From NCBI RefSeq assembly GCF_008905045.1, contig NZ_VWMY01000023.1, positions 103,557-167,556 of the forward strand: a stretch of DNA of 64,000 nucleotides, in the 5' to 3' direction. Below are positions 23,351-32,016 of the stretch, one piece after another. Within the stretch, counting starts at the first letter, position 1, and every line of letters begins with the position of its first letter. This DNA comes from Streptomyces albicerus. Lineage in GTDB: Bacteria > Actinomycetota > Actinomycetes > Streptomycetales > Streptomycetaceae. Under the pieces are notes generated by a model. It was not told where the DNA came from and ran no database searches. It worked only from the letters and a program-made list of their open reading frames with translations. The translations under genes and the position numbers were made by a program.

Positions 23351-25183
23351 TCAGCCCAGGCGCTGCACCAGCGCACGGTACTCGTCCCACAGCTCCTTCG
23401 GCGTGTGGTCGCCGAAGGTGTTGAGGTGCTCGGGCACCAGCCCGGCCTCCTCGCGCCACACCTCCTTGTCGACGGTGAGCAGGAGGTCCAGGTCGGACTC
23501 GGACAGTTCGAGCCCCTCGGTGTCGAAGGCCTCCTTGGTCGGCAGGATGCCGATCGGCGTCTCGACGCCCTCGGCCTTGCCGTCCAGACGGTCCACGATC
23601 CACTTCAGGACGCGGCTGTTCTCACCGAAGCCGGGCCAGACGAACTTGCCCTCGTCGTTCTTGCGGAACCAGTTGACGTAGTAGATCTTCGGGAGCTTCG
23701 CCTGGTCCTTGTCCTTGGCGACGTCGACCCAGTGGCCCATGTAATCGCCCATGTTGTAGCCGCAGAAGGGGAGCATCGCGAAGGGGTCGCGGCGCAGTTC
23801 CCCGACCTTGCCCTCGGCCGCCGCCGTCTTCTCCGACGCCACGTTCGCGCCGAGGAACACACCGTGATTCCAGTCGAAGGACTCGGTCACCAGCGGAACC
23901 GCCGTGGCGCGACGCCCGCCGAACAGGATCGCCGAGATCGGCACGCCCTTCGGGTCCTCCCACTCGGGCGCGATGATCGGGCACTGGGAGGCGGGGACGG
24001 TGAAGCGGGCGTTCGGGTGGGCGGCCGGCGCCTCGGACTCCGGCGTCCAGTCGTTGCCCTTCCAGTCCGTCAGGTGGGCCGGAGTCTCCTCCGTCATGCC
24101 CTCCCACCAGATGTCGTTGTCGTCGGTCAGCGCGACGTTCGTGAAGACGGAGTTGCCCCACAGCGTCTTCATCGCGTTGGCGTTGGTGTGCTCACCGGTA
24201 CCGGGCGCGACACCGAAGAAACCGGCCTCGGGGTTGATCGCGTACAGCCGGCCGTCCTCGCCGAACCGCATCCAGGCGATGTCGTCACCGATCGTCTCGA
24301 CCGTCCAGCCGCGGACCGTGGGCTCCAGCATGGCGAGGTTCGTTTTGCCGCAGGCGCTCGGGAAGGCGGCGGCGACGTACTTCGACTCGCCCTGCGGCGG
24401 CGTCAGCTTGAGGATCAGCATGTGCTCGGCCAGCCAGCCCTCGTCGCGCGCCATCACGGACGCGATGCGCAGGGCGTAGCACTTCTTGCCGAGCAGCGCG
24501 TTGCCGCCGTAGCCGGAGCCGTACGACCAGATCTCGCGAGTCTCCGGGAAGTGCGAGATGTACTTCGTGGAGTTGCAGGGCCACGGCACGTCCTCCTGGC
24601 CCTCCTCCAGCGGCGCCCCGAGCGTGTGCACGGCACGCACGAAGAAGCCGTCGGAGCCGAGTTCGTCCAGGACCGGCTGACCCATTCGGGTCATGGTGCG
24701 CATGGACACGGCGACGTACGCCGAATCGGTGATCTCGACGCCGATCGCGGAGAGGTCGGAGCCGAGGGGGCCCATGCAGAACGGGACGACGTACATCGTC
24801 CGGCCCTTCATCGAGCCTCGGAAGACACCGCCCTTTCCGTCCGTGCCCTGGAAGATCTCCCGCATCTCGGCGGGGGCCTTCCAGTGGTTCGTCGGGCCGG
24901 CGTCCTCCTCCTTCTCGGAGCAGATGAACGTCCGGTCCTCGACCCGCGCGACATCGGTCGGGTCGGAGGCGGCGTAGTAGGAGTTGGGGCGCTTGATCGG
25001 GTCGAGCTTCTTGAAGGTGCCCTTGCGGACGAGCTCCTCGCTCAGTCGCTCGTATTCGGCCTCTGAGCCGTCACACCAGACCACGCTGTCCGGCTGCGTC
25101 AGTTCGGCGATCTCGTTGACCCACGAGATCAGTTCCTGATGGTTGGTGGGAACGGTTGAGGGAGCCGCGATGTCGCGCGCCAC
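23351..25183 (-). CDS. pckG: GTP-dependent phosphoenolpyruvate carboxykinase
   Basis: 610 residues, the usual length for the GTP enzyme. The start is GTG (MARDIAAPSTVPTN) preceded by AGGAGC. The P-loop/kinase-1 motif FPSACGKTNLAML is present with its reactive Cys. Metal and PEP-binding regions include ETIGDDIAWM and INPEAGFFGVAPGT, and the guanine-binding region is near FGENSRVLKWIVDR. It converts oxaloacetate and GTP to PEP, CO2 and GDP, the entry to gluconeogenesis and a C3/C4 balancing step. It is monocistronic, with a 341-bp upstream spacer shared with the divergent hemolysin-III gene. Confidence 0.96.
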   Translation of the reverse strand: MARDIAAPSTVPTNHQELISWVNEIAELTQPDSVVWCDGSEAEYERLSEELVRKGTFKKLDPIKRPNSYYAASDPTDVARVEDRTFICSEKEEDAGPTNHWKAPAEMREIFQGTDGKGGVFRGSMKGRTMYVVPFCMGPLGSDLSAIGVEITDSAYVAVSMRTMTRMGQPVLDELGSDGFFVRAVHTLGAPLEEGQEDVPWPCNSTKYISHFPETREIWSYGSGYGGNALLGKKCYALRIASVMARDEGWLAEHMLILKLTPPQGESKYVAAAFPSACGKTNLAMLEPTVRGWTVETIGDDIAWMRFGEDGRLYAINPEAGFFGVAPGTGEHTNANAMKTLWGNSVFTNVALTDDNDIWWEGMTEETPAHLTDWKGNDWTPESEAPAAHPNARFTVPASQCPIIAPEWEDPKGVPISAILFGGRRATAVPLVTESFDWNHGVFLGANVASEKTAAAEGKVGELRRDPFAMLPFCGYNMGDYMGHWVDVAKDKDQAKLPKIYYVNWFRKNDEGKFVWPGFGENSRVLKWIVDRLDGKAEGVETPIGILPTKEAFDTEGLELSESDLDLLLTVDKEVWREEAGLVPEHLNTFGDHTPKELWDEYRALVQRLG

Positions 25184-25503
25184 GATTGCTCCTAGATGAG
25201 GGATTTTTTGTTGAATGCCCCGTGGGGGCCGCGACCCGGATGCTTCACGTGACCAACCTCGTAACCGATCTTTCCGGCACGTATCGATCCGCCTGGCGCT
25301 CATCCGGTGCCGACCGCACTCATTTGATCATCCGACGGGTCCGCGCATATGTCCAGAGGGCCTCACACCTGAGCAGCGTGAGCATCACCACTTATTGCCA
25401 GCCATTTACACAGGGTCATTTCGCGCCCACCAACCTCCCGGCCTCCATCTGCCCGTGAGACCCTGGCCACTTGGCGACCTTCATACGGTCAGACTGATGT
25501 GTA
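25184..25503. other. Divergent spacer between pckG and the hemolysin-III gene
   Basis: About 320 bp without a gene. It is noticeably less GC-rich than the flanks (for example GGGATTTTTTGTTGAATGCC next to pckG, and CACCACTTATTGCCAGCC). It contains a TCACGTGA palindrome near 25246-25253. It must hold the pckG promoter, but I could not pick -10/-35 boxes confidently. Confidence 0.4.
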
Positions 25504-25521
25504 ACTTACGGTTCCGTAGGT
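25504..25521. promoter_or_regulatory. TetR-style operator palindrome at the hemolysin-III start
   Basis: ACTTACGG-TT-CCGTAGGT is an inverted repeat with one mismatch in 8-bp arms. It ends 3 bp before the first possible ATG of the next gene. Its form matches operators of many actinobacterial TetR regulators, whose own gene is not adjacent here. Confidence 0.5.
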
Positions 25522-25524
25522 ACG

Positions 25525-26247
25525 ATGGCCTTCATGACTGCGTCCGCCCCCGACGCGCCCTCGGACTCGCCGGCCGACAGCCGCGTCTCCGCCGCGCTCT
25601 CCCTGCCGCATGACGTCAAACCGAAGCTTCGTGGCTGGCTGCACGCCGGAATGTTCCCGGCCGTGCTCGTCTCCGGCCTCGTCCTGACCGCGCTCGCCGA
25701 CTCGACCCGGGCCCGCATCGCCTGCGGGATCTTCGTCCTCACGGCCTGCCTGCTGTTCGGCGTCAGCGCGGTCTACCACCGGGGCACCTGGAGTCCGCGC
25801 ATGGACGGTGTGCTGCGCAGACTCGACCACGCGAACATCTTCCTGATCATCGCGGGCACCTACACCCCGCTGACGATGCTGCTGCTGCCGGACGGCAAGG
25901 GACAGTGGCTGCTGTGGGGCATCTGGGGCGCGGCGGCCGCGGGCATCATCTTCCGCGTCTTCTGGATCGGCGCCCCGCGCTGGCTCTACACCCCGTGCTA
26001 CATCGCGATGGGCTGGGCGGCCGTCTTCTTCCTGCCGGACTTCATGCGGGCGGGCGGCATCGCCGTCCTGGTCCTGGTGATCGTGGGCGGGCTCCTCTAC
26101 AGCGCGGGCGGCGTGATCTACGGGATCAAGCGCCCGAACCCGTCACCGCGGTGGTTCGGCTTCCACGAGGTGTTCCACTCCTTCACGCTCGCGGCGTTCA
26201 TCGCGCACTACATCGGCATCTCCATGGTGGCCTACCAGCACGGGTAG
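25525..26247 (+). CDS. Hemolysin III (PAQR/YqfA) family membrane protein
   Basis: 240 residues (237 if the second ATG at 25534 is used). There are seven transmembrane segments (AGMFPAVLVSGLVLTALA first, FHSFTLAAFIAHYIGISMV last). The PAQR metal-site pattern is present: S-x3-H in GVSAVYHRG, D in RRLDHANIFLII, and H-x3-H in GFHEVFHSF. Family members are integral membrane hydrolase-like proteins; the hemolysin name is historical. A TetR-style palindrome overlaps the promoter or leader. No Shine-Dalgarno is evident, so the message may be leaderless or nearly so. Confidence 0.88.
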   Translation: MAFMTASAPDAPSDSPADSRVSAALSLPHDVKPKLRGWLHAGMFPAVLVSGLVLTALADSTRARIACGIFVLTACLLFGVSAVYHRGTWSPRMDGVLRRLDHANIFLIIAGTYTPLTMLLLPDGKGQWLLWGIWGAAAAGIIFRVFWIGAPRWLYTPCYIAMGWAAVFFLPDFMRAGGIAVLVLVIVGGLLYSAGGVIYGIKRPNPSPRWFGFHEVFHSFTLAAFIAHYIGISMVAYQHG

Positions 26248-26323
26248 CCCTTCCGACCTGCCCCTTCAGTGGCCGTGGCTTTCGAGCCGCGGCCACTTTC
26301 GTGTGCCCGGACGGCCTCGCGCC

Positions 26324-26385
26324 CTCACCTCCTCACGCCCTCACGCCCTCACGCCCTCACGCCCTCACGCCCTCACGCCCTCACG
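26324..26385. repeat. Octanucleotide tandem repeat (CTCACGCC)n
   Basis: Six perfect head-to-tail copies of CTCACGCC (26332-26379) are flanked by one degenerate and one partial copy. The array ends 5 bp before the -35 box of the MFS efflux promoter. Confidence 0.9.
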
Positions 26386-26390
26386 AAGTA

Positions 26391-26421
26391 TTGACAGCAA
26401 CCATCTTTTGACAGCTACTCT
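26391..26421 (+). promoter_or_regulatory. Probable promoter of the MFS-TetR operon with repeat motifs
   Basis: A TTGACA box (26391-26396) and TACTCT (26416-26421) are separated by 19 bp, a long spacer. Only 6 bp lie between the -10 and the ATG at 26428, with no Shine-Dalgarno, so the transcript is probably leaderless. TTGACAGC occurs twice (26391 and 26408), and the inverse CTGTCA follows at 26435-26440. Together these could form an operator for the TetR protein encoded downstream. Confidence 0.55.
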
Positions 26422-26427
26422 CATTTC

Positions 26428-28089
26428 ATGGCTACTGTCATTCAGCCCGTCGAGGCACAACTCGACCCGCGCCGCTGGTGGGCCCTCGGAGCCCTGGTCG
26501 CGAGCATGCTCGTGCTCGGCTTCGACATGACGATCCTCAATGTGGCGCTGCCGACGATGGCCGAGCAGTTGGAGGCGAGCACCGGCGAGCTCCAGTGGAT
26601 CGTCGACTCCTACATCGTCGTGTTCGCGGCGCTGATGCTGCCCGCGGGACTGCTCGGCGACCGTTTCGGGCGGCGCAGGATGCTGATCGCGGGGCTCCTC
26701 GTGTTCCTCGTCGGCGCCCTGCTCGGCACCCTCGTCGGCACGCCCGCTCTCCTGATCGCCGCGCGGACCGTCATGGGCGTGGGCGCCGCGCTGGTGATTC
26801 CGCTGGGACTGTCCGTCCTGCCGTCGATGTTCGGGCCGCAGGAGCGTGGCAAGGCCGTCGCCGCCGTCACCGCCTCCATGGCCGCGGGTATGCCGCTCGG
26901 GCCGCTCGTCGGCGGGCTGCTTCTCGACCACTACTGGTGGGGCTCGATCTTCCTGATCAACATCCCGATGGTGGCCATCGGGATCGCCGCCTGCCTCTTC
27001 CTCCTGCCCGAGTCCCGCGACCCCGCGTCGCCCAGGGTCGACGTGCTGTCCACGGCCTTCAGCGCAGTGGGCCTCGGCGCGCTGGTCTTCGGCATCATCG
27101 AGGCGCCGGAGCGCGGCTGGGGCAGCCCGCTGGTCGTGGGATCGTTCACGGCGTCCGCGGTGCTGCTCGCCGCCCTTGTCGTACGGGAGCGGCGCGCCCC
27201 ACGGCCCATGCTCGACCTGAAGCTGCTCTCGCACCGCGGCTTCCTGTTCAACAGCCTGGCCGCGACTCTCGGCACCTTCGTCTTCTCCGGGCTGCTGTTC
27301 ATGCTGCCGACCTACCTTCAGGAGATCGGCGGCAACGACGCGTTCGGCACCGGCGTACGGCTGCTGCCCTTGATGGCGGGGTTGATGGTCTCCGCGAGGG
27401 CGAGCACGGCGCTGGTGCAGCGCCTGGGACCGCGCCCGGTGGTGACCGCGGGCCTGACGGTGCTGTGCTTCGCCGCGCTGCTGGGCGCGCGCACGGCGCC
27501 CGACAGCGGTTACGCGTTCACCGCGCTCTGGCTGACGATCGCGGGACTGGGCTTCGGCCTCGCGATGGTGCCCGCGATGGACGCGGCGCTCGGCGGGATC
27601 CCCGCGGACGAGGCCGGCAGCGGGTCCGGGCTGTTGATGACGCTGCGCCAGGTCGGCGGGGCGATCGGCATCGCGCTTCTCGGCAGCCTGCTCGCCGGCG
27701 CCTACGACGACCGGCTCGACACCACGGGCCTGCCCGCCCGGGCCGCCGAGGCGGCGCACGACTCGCTGACCGGCGCGCACCTGGTCGCCGAGCGGCTCGG
27801 CCTGCCGCGCCTTGCCGCCTCCGCGGACGCCGCGTACGTGGACGGGATGGGCACGGTCCTGGCGGTCTGCGGTATCGCGGCGCTGGTGGCCGCACTGCTG
27901 ACGGCGGCGCTGCTGCCGAACGTACGGCCTGCCGGGTCTGCCGGGCCCGACGGAGAACGGCCCGTCGAGGCCGAGCCCGGTGATCGCCCGGCCCCGGACC
28001 CGGCACAAGAGGACCCGGCGGAACCGGGGGACCCGGCGGACCCGGCTGAGGCGGACGTGGCCCGCCACGGCACGCATGACCGACAATGA
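26428..28089 (+). CDS. DHA2-type (14-helix) MFS drug efflux transporter
   Basis: 553 residues with about 14 transmembrane segments. The DHA2/QacA-EmrB hallmarks are the opening WWALGALVASMLVLGFDMTI with its membrane Asp, LNVALPTMAEQL, ELQWIVDSYIV, and the loop motif GDRFGRRRML between helices 2 and 3. VMGVGAALVIPLGLSVLPSM follows. A Pro/Glu/Asp-rich cytoplasmic tail of about 45 residues ends the protein. It would export toxic compounds by proton exchange. The stop overlaps the TetR start (ATGA), so pump and regulator are made together, an arrangement typical of autoregulated efflux. Confidence 0.92.
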   Translation: MATVIQPVEAQLDPRRWWALGALVASMLVLGFDMTILNVALPTMAEQLEASTGELQWIVDSYIVVFAALMLPAGLLGDRFGRRRMLIAGLLVFLVGALLGTLVGTPALLIAARTVMGVGAALVIPLGLSVLPSMFGPQERGKAVAAVTASMAAGMPLGPLVGGLLLDHYWWGSIFLINIPMVAIGIAACLFLLPESRDPASPRVDVLSTAFSAVGLGALVFGIIEAPERGWGSPLVVGSFTASAVLLAALVVRERRAPRPMLDLKLLSHRGFLFNSLAATLGTFVFSGLLFMLPTYLQEIGGNDAFGTGVRLLPLMAGLMVSARASTALVQRLGPRPVVTAGLTVLCFAALLGARTAPDSGYAFTALWLTIAGLGFGLAMVPAMDAALGGIPADEAGSGSGLLMTLRQVGGAIGIALLGSLLAGAYDDRLDTTGLPARAAEAAHDSLTGAHLVAERLGLPRLAASADAAYVDGMGTVLAVCGIAALVAALLTAALLPNVRPAGSAGPDGERPVEAEPGDRPAPDPAQEDPAEPGDPADPAEADVARHGTHDRQ

Positions 28090-28724
28090 GCAGCATGACC
28101 ACGGCACGTATCCCCGCCGCCCCGCAGGCCCGGCTGGGCCTGCGCGAGCGGAAGAAGCTCAAGACACGTACCGCGATCAGGAACGCCACCTATGCGCTGA
28201 TCTCGGAGCAGGGGTACGACGCGACGACCGTCGAGCAGATCGCGGAGCGCGCGGAGGTCTCACCGAGCACCGTCTTCCGCTACTTCCCGACCAAGGAGGA
28301 CATCGTCCTGACGGACGAGTACGACCCCCTGGTCGAGGATCTGCTGCGGGAACGCCCGGCGGAGGAGAGCCTGCTGGATTCGCTGCGGTTCGTGATCCGG
28401 CAGGGACTTCGCATGGCGGTCGCCGACGACCCGGACTTCGCGGAGCGCGAGATGAAGCTGCGCATCGGGCTGATGGCGAAGGTCCCGGCCGTGCGGTCCC
28501 GGGCGATGGAGAGCATGTCCGTCACGGGCCGCCTGATGTGCCGGGCGATGGCGGAGCGCACGGGGCGCGACGAGAACGACCTGGAGGTACGGGTCTACGC
28601 GATGGGACTGATGGGCGCACTCCTCGAAGCGTGCATCTACTGGGCCGAACGCGACTGCCAGGACGACCTGCTGGACCTGATCGACCGCACCCTCGCCACC
28701 TTCAAGGACCTCCCGAAGCGCTGA
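28086..28724 (+). CDS. TetR family transcriptional regulator of the efflux pump
   Basis: 212 residues (209 from the second Met). An N-terminal HTH runs from KLKTRTAIRNATYALISEQG to the recognition helix VSPSTVFRYFPTKEDIV, which is a strong TetR match. The ligand domain (LRFVIRQGLRMAVADDPDF onward) is helical and resembles the MftR/AcrR-like C-terminal region. Gene coupling to the MFS transporter suggests it represses that promoter and is released by the pump substrate. Candidate sites are the TGACAG repeats at 26391-26440. Confidence 0.9.
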   Translation: MSSMTTARIPAAPQARLGLRERKKLKTRTAIRNATYALISEQGYDATTVEQIAERAEVSPSTVFRYFPTKEDIVLTDEYDPLVEDLLRERPAEESLLDSLRFVIRQGLRMAVADDPDFAEREMKLRIGLMAKVPAVRSRAMESMSVTGRLMCRAMAERTGRDENDLEVRVYAMGLMGALLEACIYWAERDCQDDLLDLIDRTLATFKDLPKR

Positions 28725-28790
28725 GCCGGGGGCACCGGGGCCGCCGAAAAGCACCGGCTCACCGCCCGGCGCGCATGTCATCCTGACCCG

Positions 28791-29519
28791 GTGAACGGAC
28801 CGGAGATCCATGTCGAATTCGCTCCCGAGCTGGGAATGTTCGTCCCGCACAGGCGGCGTACGGGTGCCACCGCGGTCGCCGCCGACGGCGTCTCGACGCT
28901 CGGGCACGTCGTCGAGTCCCTCGGCGTACCGCTGACCGAGGTCGGCGCCCTCGTGGTGGACGGCCGGGAGGTACCGGTGTCGCACATCCCGGCGGCCGGC
29001 GAGTCCGTCGAGGTGCGGACCGTGGAACGCCCGCAGCGGGTGCCGGGCGCTCCGCTGCGGTTTCTGCTCGACGTTCATCTGGGCACGCTTGCCCGCCGGC
29101 TGCGGCTGCTCGGCGTGGACACGGCGTACGAGTCCACGGACATCGGCGACCCCGCGCTCGCCGCCCGCTCGGCGGCCGAGCGGCGTGTGATGCTCAGCCG
29201 TGATCGGGGGCTGTTGCGGCGGCGGGAGTTGTGGGCGGGTGCGTTCGTGTACAGCACGCGGCCCGATGAGCAGTTGCGGGATGTGCTGGGTCGGTTCGCG
29301 CCCGAGTTGAAGCCGTGGACTCGGTGCACTGCGTGCAACGGGCTGCTCAAGGAGGCCTCGAAGGAGGAGGTCGTTGATCAGCTTGAAGGGGGGACGCAGC
29401 GGTCGTACGACGTCTTCGCTCGGTGTGAGGAGTGTGGGCGGGCGTATTGGCGGGGCGCGCACCACGAACAGCTGGAAGCGATCGTGGTGCGCGCCCTGGG
29501 GGAGTTCGGTGGGTTGTGA
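28791..29519 (+). CDS. Ubiquitin-fold / Mut7-C RNase domain protein with zinc ribbon
   Basis: 242 residues, GTG start. Residues 1-82 form a ubiquitin-like (ThiS/MoaD-type) fold: IHVEFAPELGMFV, VVDGREVPVSHIPAAGESVE. Residues about 87-165 are the Mut7-C PIN-like domain with FLLDVHLGTLARRLRLLGVD, the acidic DIGDPAL and VMLSRDRGLLRRR. The C-terminus holds a zinc ribbon, CTACNG and CEECGR. Mut7-C domains are predicted RNases; the N-terminal ubiquitin fold is a recognised bacterial fusion with unknown partners. It stands alone, and the end overlaps no other gene. Confidence 0.87.
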   Translation: MNGPEIHVEFAPELGMFVPHRRRTGATAVAADGVSTLGHVVESLGVPLTEVGALVVDGREVPVSHIPAAGESVEVRTVERPQRVPGAPLRFLLDVHLGTLARRLRLLGVDTAYESTDIGDPALAARSAAERRVMLSRDRGLLRRRELWAGAFVYSTRPDEQLRDVLGRFAPELKPWTRCTACNGLLKEASKEEVVDQLEGGTQRSYDVFARCEECGRAYWRGAHHEQLEAIVVRALGEFGGL

Positions 29520-29524
29520 CGTGC

Positions 29525-29578
29525 TGGTCGATGAGGGCTGGTCGCGCAGTTCCCCGCGCCCCTTACGGGGCCCGGCCT
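29525..29578. repeat. Interspersed GC-rich intergenic repeat, copy 5
   Basis: GGCTGGTCGCGCAGTTCCCC followed by GCGCCCCTTACGGGGCCC. The GCCCC-TTA-CGGGGC hairpin lies between convergent genes and overlaps the last codons of the oxidase gene, so it is a likely terminator for both. Confidence 0.7.
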
Positions 29579-32016
29579 ACGTCACCCTTCCCACACGCCA
29601 CCCCGTCCCTGTTGCGGTCCAAGCGCAACGGGTCGTCCTTGCCGTTGATCTTCAGGCGGCCGTAGTCGTTCGCCTTCAGCCAGGCGCAGCGGGAGGCGGT
29701 CGTCTTCTTGACCTCGTCGGGGAAGGTCGTCGGGACGCAGACGTTGGCGGTGCCGTAGTGGCGGTCGCAGCCGGAGATCGTGGGGCTGACCTTTGCCGAA
29801 CGGCGCTTCTTGCCGGGCTCCTTGACGCTGCCGTCGAGGGAGTCCGCGAAGGCGTGGACGTGGGCCGAAGCCGTGTCCTCGGAGGCCGCGGCGAGGGCGG
29901 ACGGGCCCTGGAGGTGGACCCACTCGGCCACCGACGGGACGCCGTTCGCGTCGACCGCGAAGAGCATGTACCAACCGGGCGGCGCGATGTTGGGGTTGCT
30001 CGTCACGTTCAGGTCGACGTTGTTGCCGTCCACGGACAGGGGCAGGTCGACGAAGCGCTGGTTCGGGTCGGACGAGTGCGTCACCGCCGCCGGGCGGATC
30101 AGTTCCGCCTTCGCGATGGGCCGGTCGACCGTGATGCGCTGCGTGTCTCCGTACACCCATTCCTTGTCGATCACCGAGGTGATGTCCGGGCGCTCGCCCT
30201 TCAGGAGATAGGGCGGGGTGTAGACGGAGACGTTGTGGTTCCAGGAGCCGTTGCCCGGGTTGTCGCCGGTCGCCATCACGCGGCCGTCCGGCAGCAGGAA
30301 CGCGGACGAGTGGTAGCCGCGCGCCTCCGGGTCGGTGGCCACCGGGTCGAAGGTCTCCGTCGCCGGGTCGAAGATCGACGACTCGTAGACCGGGTTGGCG
30401 CGGTTGTGCAGGGCACCGCCGGTCTCCAGGACCTTCCCGTCGGGCAGCAGCACGGCGGAGACGTACATCTTGCCCTGGTTGCCGGTCTGCGGGACCTGGC
30501 CGTTGCCGAGGTCGACTGTGCCCTGTGGGAGCGGCGGGCCGGCGACGTACGTGGGGTTGGGCGCCTTGAGGTCGATGATGTCCGTCAGGCGGTTCGCGTC
30601 CGGGTTGGAGTCGATGTTGCCGCCGCCGATGGTGAGGACCTTCTGGTCCTGGGCCGGGGGCAGCAGCACGCTCGCCGACTGGTCGCGCTCATCCTTGTTC
30701 TGCAGCCCCGGCGTCTGGGTGATCGTGTTGGCGTCATAGTCGTAGATCGCCGAGCCCGTGCCGGGGATGTTGTTGCCGAAGGTGTGGCTGCCCGTGTAGA
30801 AGAGGCGGCCGTCCTGCATCAGGACCATCGTCGGGTACAGACCCCAGTACGACCAGGTCTGGTTGACCTGCCACGTCGGCAGCCACTTGTTCTCGGCGTC
30901 CGACCAGCGCTCGGCCGTCACGGATCCGGTCGAGTCCTCCTTCAGCCCGCCGAAGGAGATCACGTCACCGTTGCCGAGGATCGTGGCCGACGGGTACCAG
31001 TGGCCGTCGTTCATGTCGTTCGTCTTGCTGTACGTCTCGGTGACCGGGTCGAAGATGTACGAGTCCTTGTAGCCCTGGTAGCCGATCGTGCCGTCGGCGG
31101 ACGGATAGCCCTTGTTGCCGCTCATGACGAGCACGCGCCCGTCGTCCAGCTGCACATGGCCGGCGCAGAACATGTCCTTCGGAGTGGGGATCTGCTTGTA
31201 CGAGCCGTTCGCCGGGTCGTAGACAGCGCTCTCGAACTCGCCCGCCTCGAACCTCTCCGGATCGTTGCCGGAGCCCGCGATCAGCAGCACCTTGCCGTTG
31301 TTGAGGACGACGGAGTGCATGGAGCGGACCGGGTTCTGGGTGGGCAGCACGTCCCACTTGCCGTTGGCGCACTCCTCGGCCGTGCCGGTGCACACCGGGT
31401 CGGGGACCGGGTCGGCGACCTGGTCCATCGTGTAGTCGTCGGTGGTCGCGGAGCCGGTGCCGTAGACGGAGACGCCCCAGCTGATGCGGTCGGTGCCCGC
31501 CGGGACCTCGGGTGTACGGACCGTCGCCTCCGACCAACCCGCGCTGATCGGCAGGGTCTTGAGGTCGGTCCAGTACTGCCAGCCGGCGGTCGTGTCGTGC
31601 CGGAAGAGGGTGAGCGAGGTGTCCGGGGTCGTCGACTTGTACCAGAGCCCGAGGTCGTACTGCTTGCCGACGCTGACGACCGGCGCGCACTCGGCGGACT
31701 CGGTGATCAGCGCCTTGCGGTCGCCCTCGGTACGGCGGGTCAGCTCGACCTTCATGGCCTTGGAGCCGGAGTGGGCGTCGGCGACGGTCGAGAAGGTGAA
31801 GTCGTTGTCGCCCCAGCCGGACTTCTCCCAGCAGTACGGCATGTCGTCCGCGCCTCCTGGGCCCGCGGTCTCGAAACCGGGGTTCTTCACGAGGTTGGCG
31901 GCGGAGGCGGGCTGGGGGACGGTGAGGAGCAGTCCCGAGGTGAGGGCTCCCACGGCCAGCAGGGTCGTGCGGCGTCTGGGGCGGGCGGGTCTTCTGCGGG
32001 CGGGTCTTCTGAACAT
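29563..32016 (-). CDS. Secreted galactose/glyoxal oxidase-like copper-radical oxidase with excalibur tail
   Basis: 817 residues. The ATG follows AAGGAG. An Arg-rich signal peptide (RRPARPRRRTTLLAVGALTS) ends near ASAA. Residues about 38-190 form a carbohydrate-binding-like beta domain (LVKNPGFETAG). A Kelch seven-blade propeller follows, then a DUF1929 domain. Copper-radical residues can be located: the cross-link Cys in MFCAGH, Tyr in HWYPSA, the Tyr-His pair in RGYHSSAFLLPDG, and the last His in AVTHSSDPNQR. Unusually, a C-terminal excalibur calcium-binding motif (DRNRDGVACGK) is appended. GlxA-type enzymes oxidise glycan ends during cell-surface polymer maturation; here three glycosyltransferase genes lie upstream in one operon. 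Confidence 0.88.
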   Translation of the reverse strand: MFRRPARRRPARPRRRTTLLAVGALTSGLLLTVPQPASAANLVKNPGFETAGPGGADDMPYCWEKSGWGDNDFTFSTVADAHSGSKAMKVELTRRTEGDRKALITESAECAPVVSVGKQYDLGLWYKSTTPDTSLTLFRHDTTAGWQYWTDLKTLPISAGWSEATVRTPEVPAGTDRISWGVSVYGTGSATTDDYTMDQVADPVPDPVCTGTAEECANGKWDVLPTQNPVRSMHSVVLNNGKVLLIAGSGNDPERFEAGEFESAVYDPANGSYKQIPTPKDMFCAGHVQLDDGRVLVMSGNKGYPSADGTIGYQGYKDSYIFDPVTETYSKTNDMNDGHWYPSATILGNGDVISFGGLKEDSTGSVTAERWSDAENKWLPTWQVNQTWSYWGLYPTMVLMQDGRLFYTGSHTFGNNIPGTGSAIYDYDANTITQTPGLQNKDERDQSASVLLPPAQDQKVLTIGGGNIDSNPDANRLTDIIDLKAPNPTYVAGPPLPQGTVDLGNGQVPQTGNQGKMYVSAVLLPDGKVLETGGALHNRANPVYESSIFDPATETFDPVATDPEARGYHSSAFLLPDGRVMATGDNPGNGSWNHNVSVYTPPYLLKGERPDITSVIDKEWVYGDTQRITVDRPIAKAELIRPAAVTHSSDPNQRFVDLPLSVDGNNVDLNVTSNPNIAPPGWYMLFAVDANGVPSVAEWVHLQGPSALAAASEDTASAHVHAFADSLDGSVKEPGKKRRSAKVSPTISGCDRHYGTANVCVPTTFPDEVKKTTASRCAWLKANDYGRLKINGKDDPLRLDRNRDGVACGKGDVGRAP

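Noticed and set aside
23405..25066. 553-residue plus-strand frame opposite pckG
   Set aside because: It mirrors a strongly conserved enzyme gene on the other strand; composition is typical of antisense reading of GC-rich DNA.
26324..26385. CTCACGCC array considered as a CRISPR-like array
   Set aside because: The 8-bp units are contiguous without spacers, so this is a simple tandem repeat.
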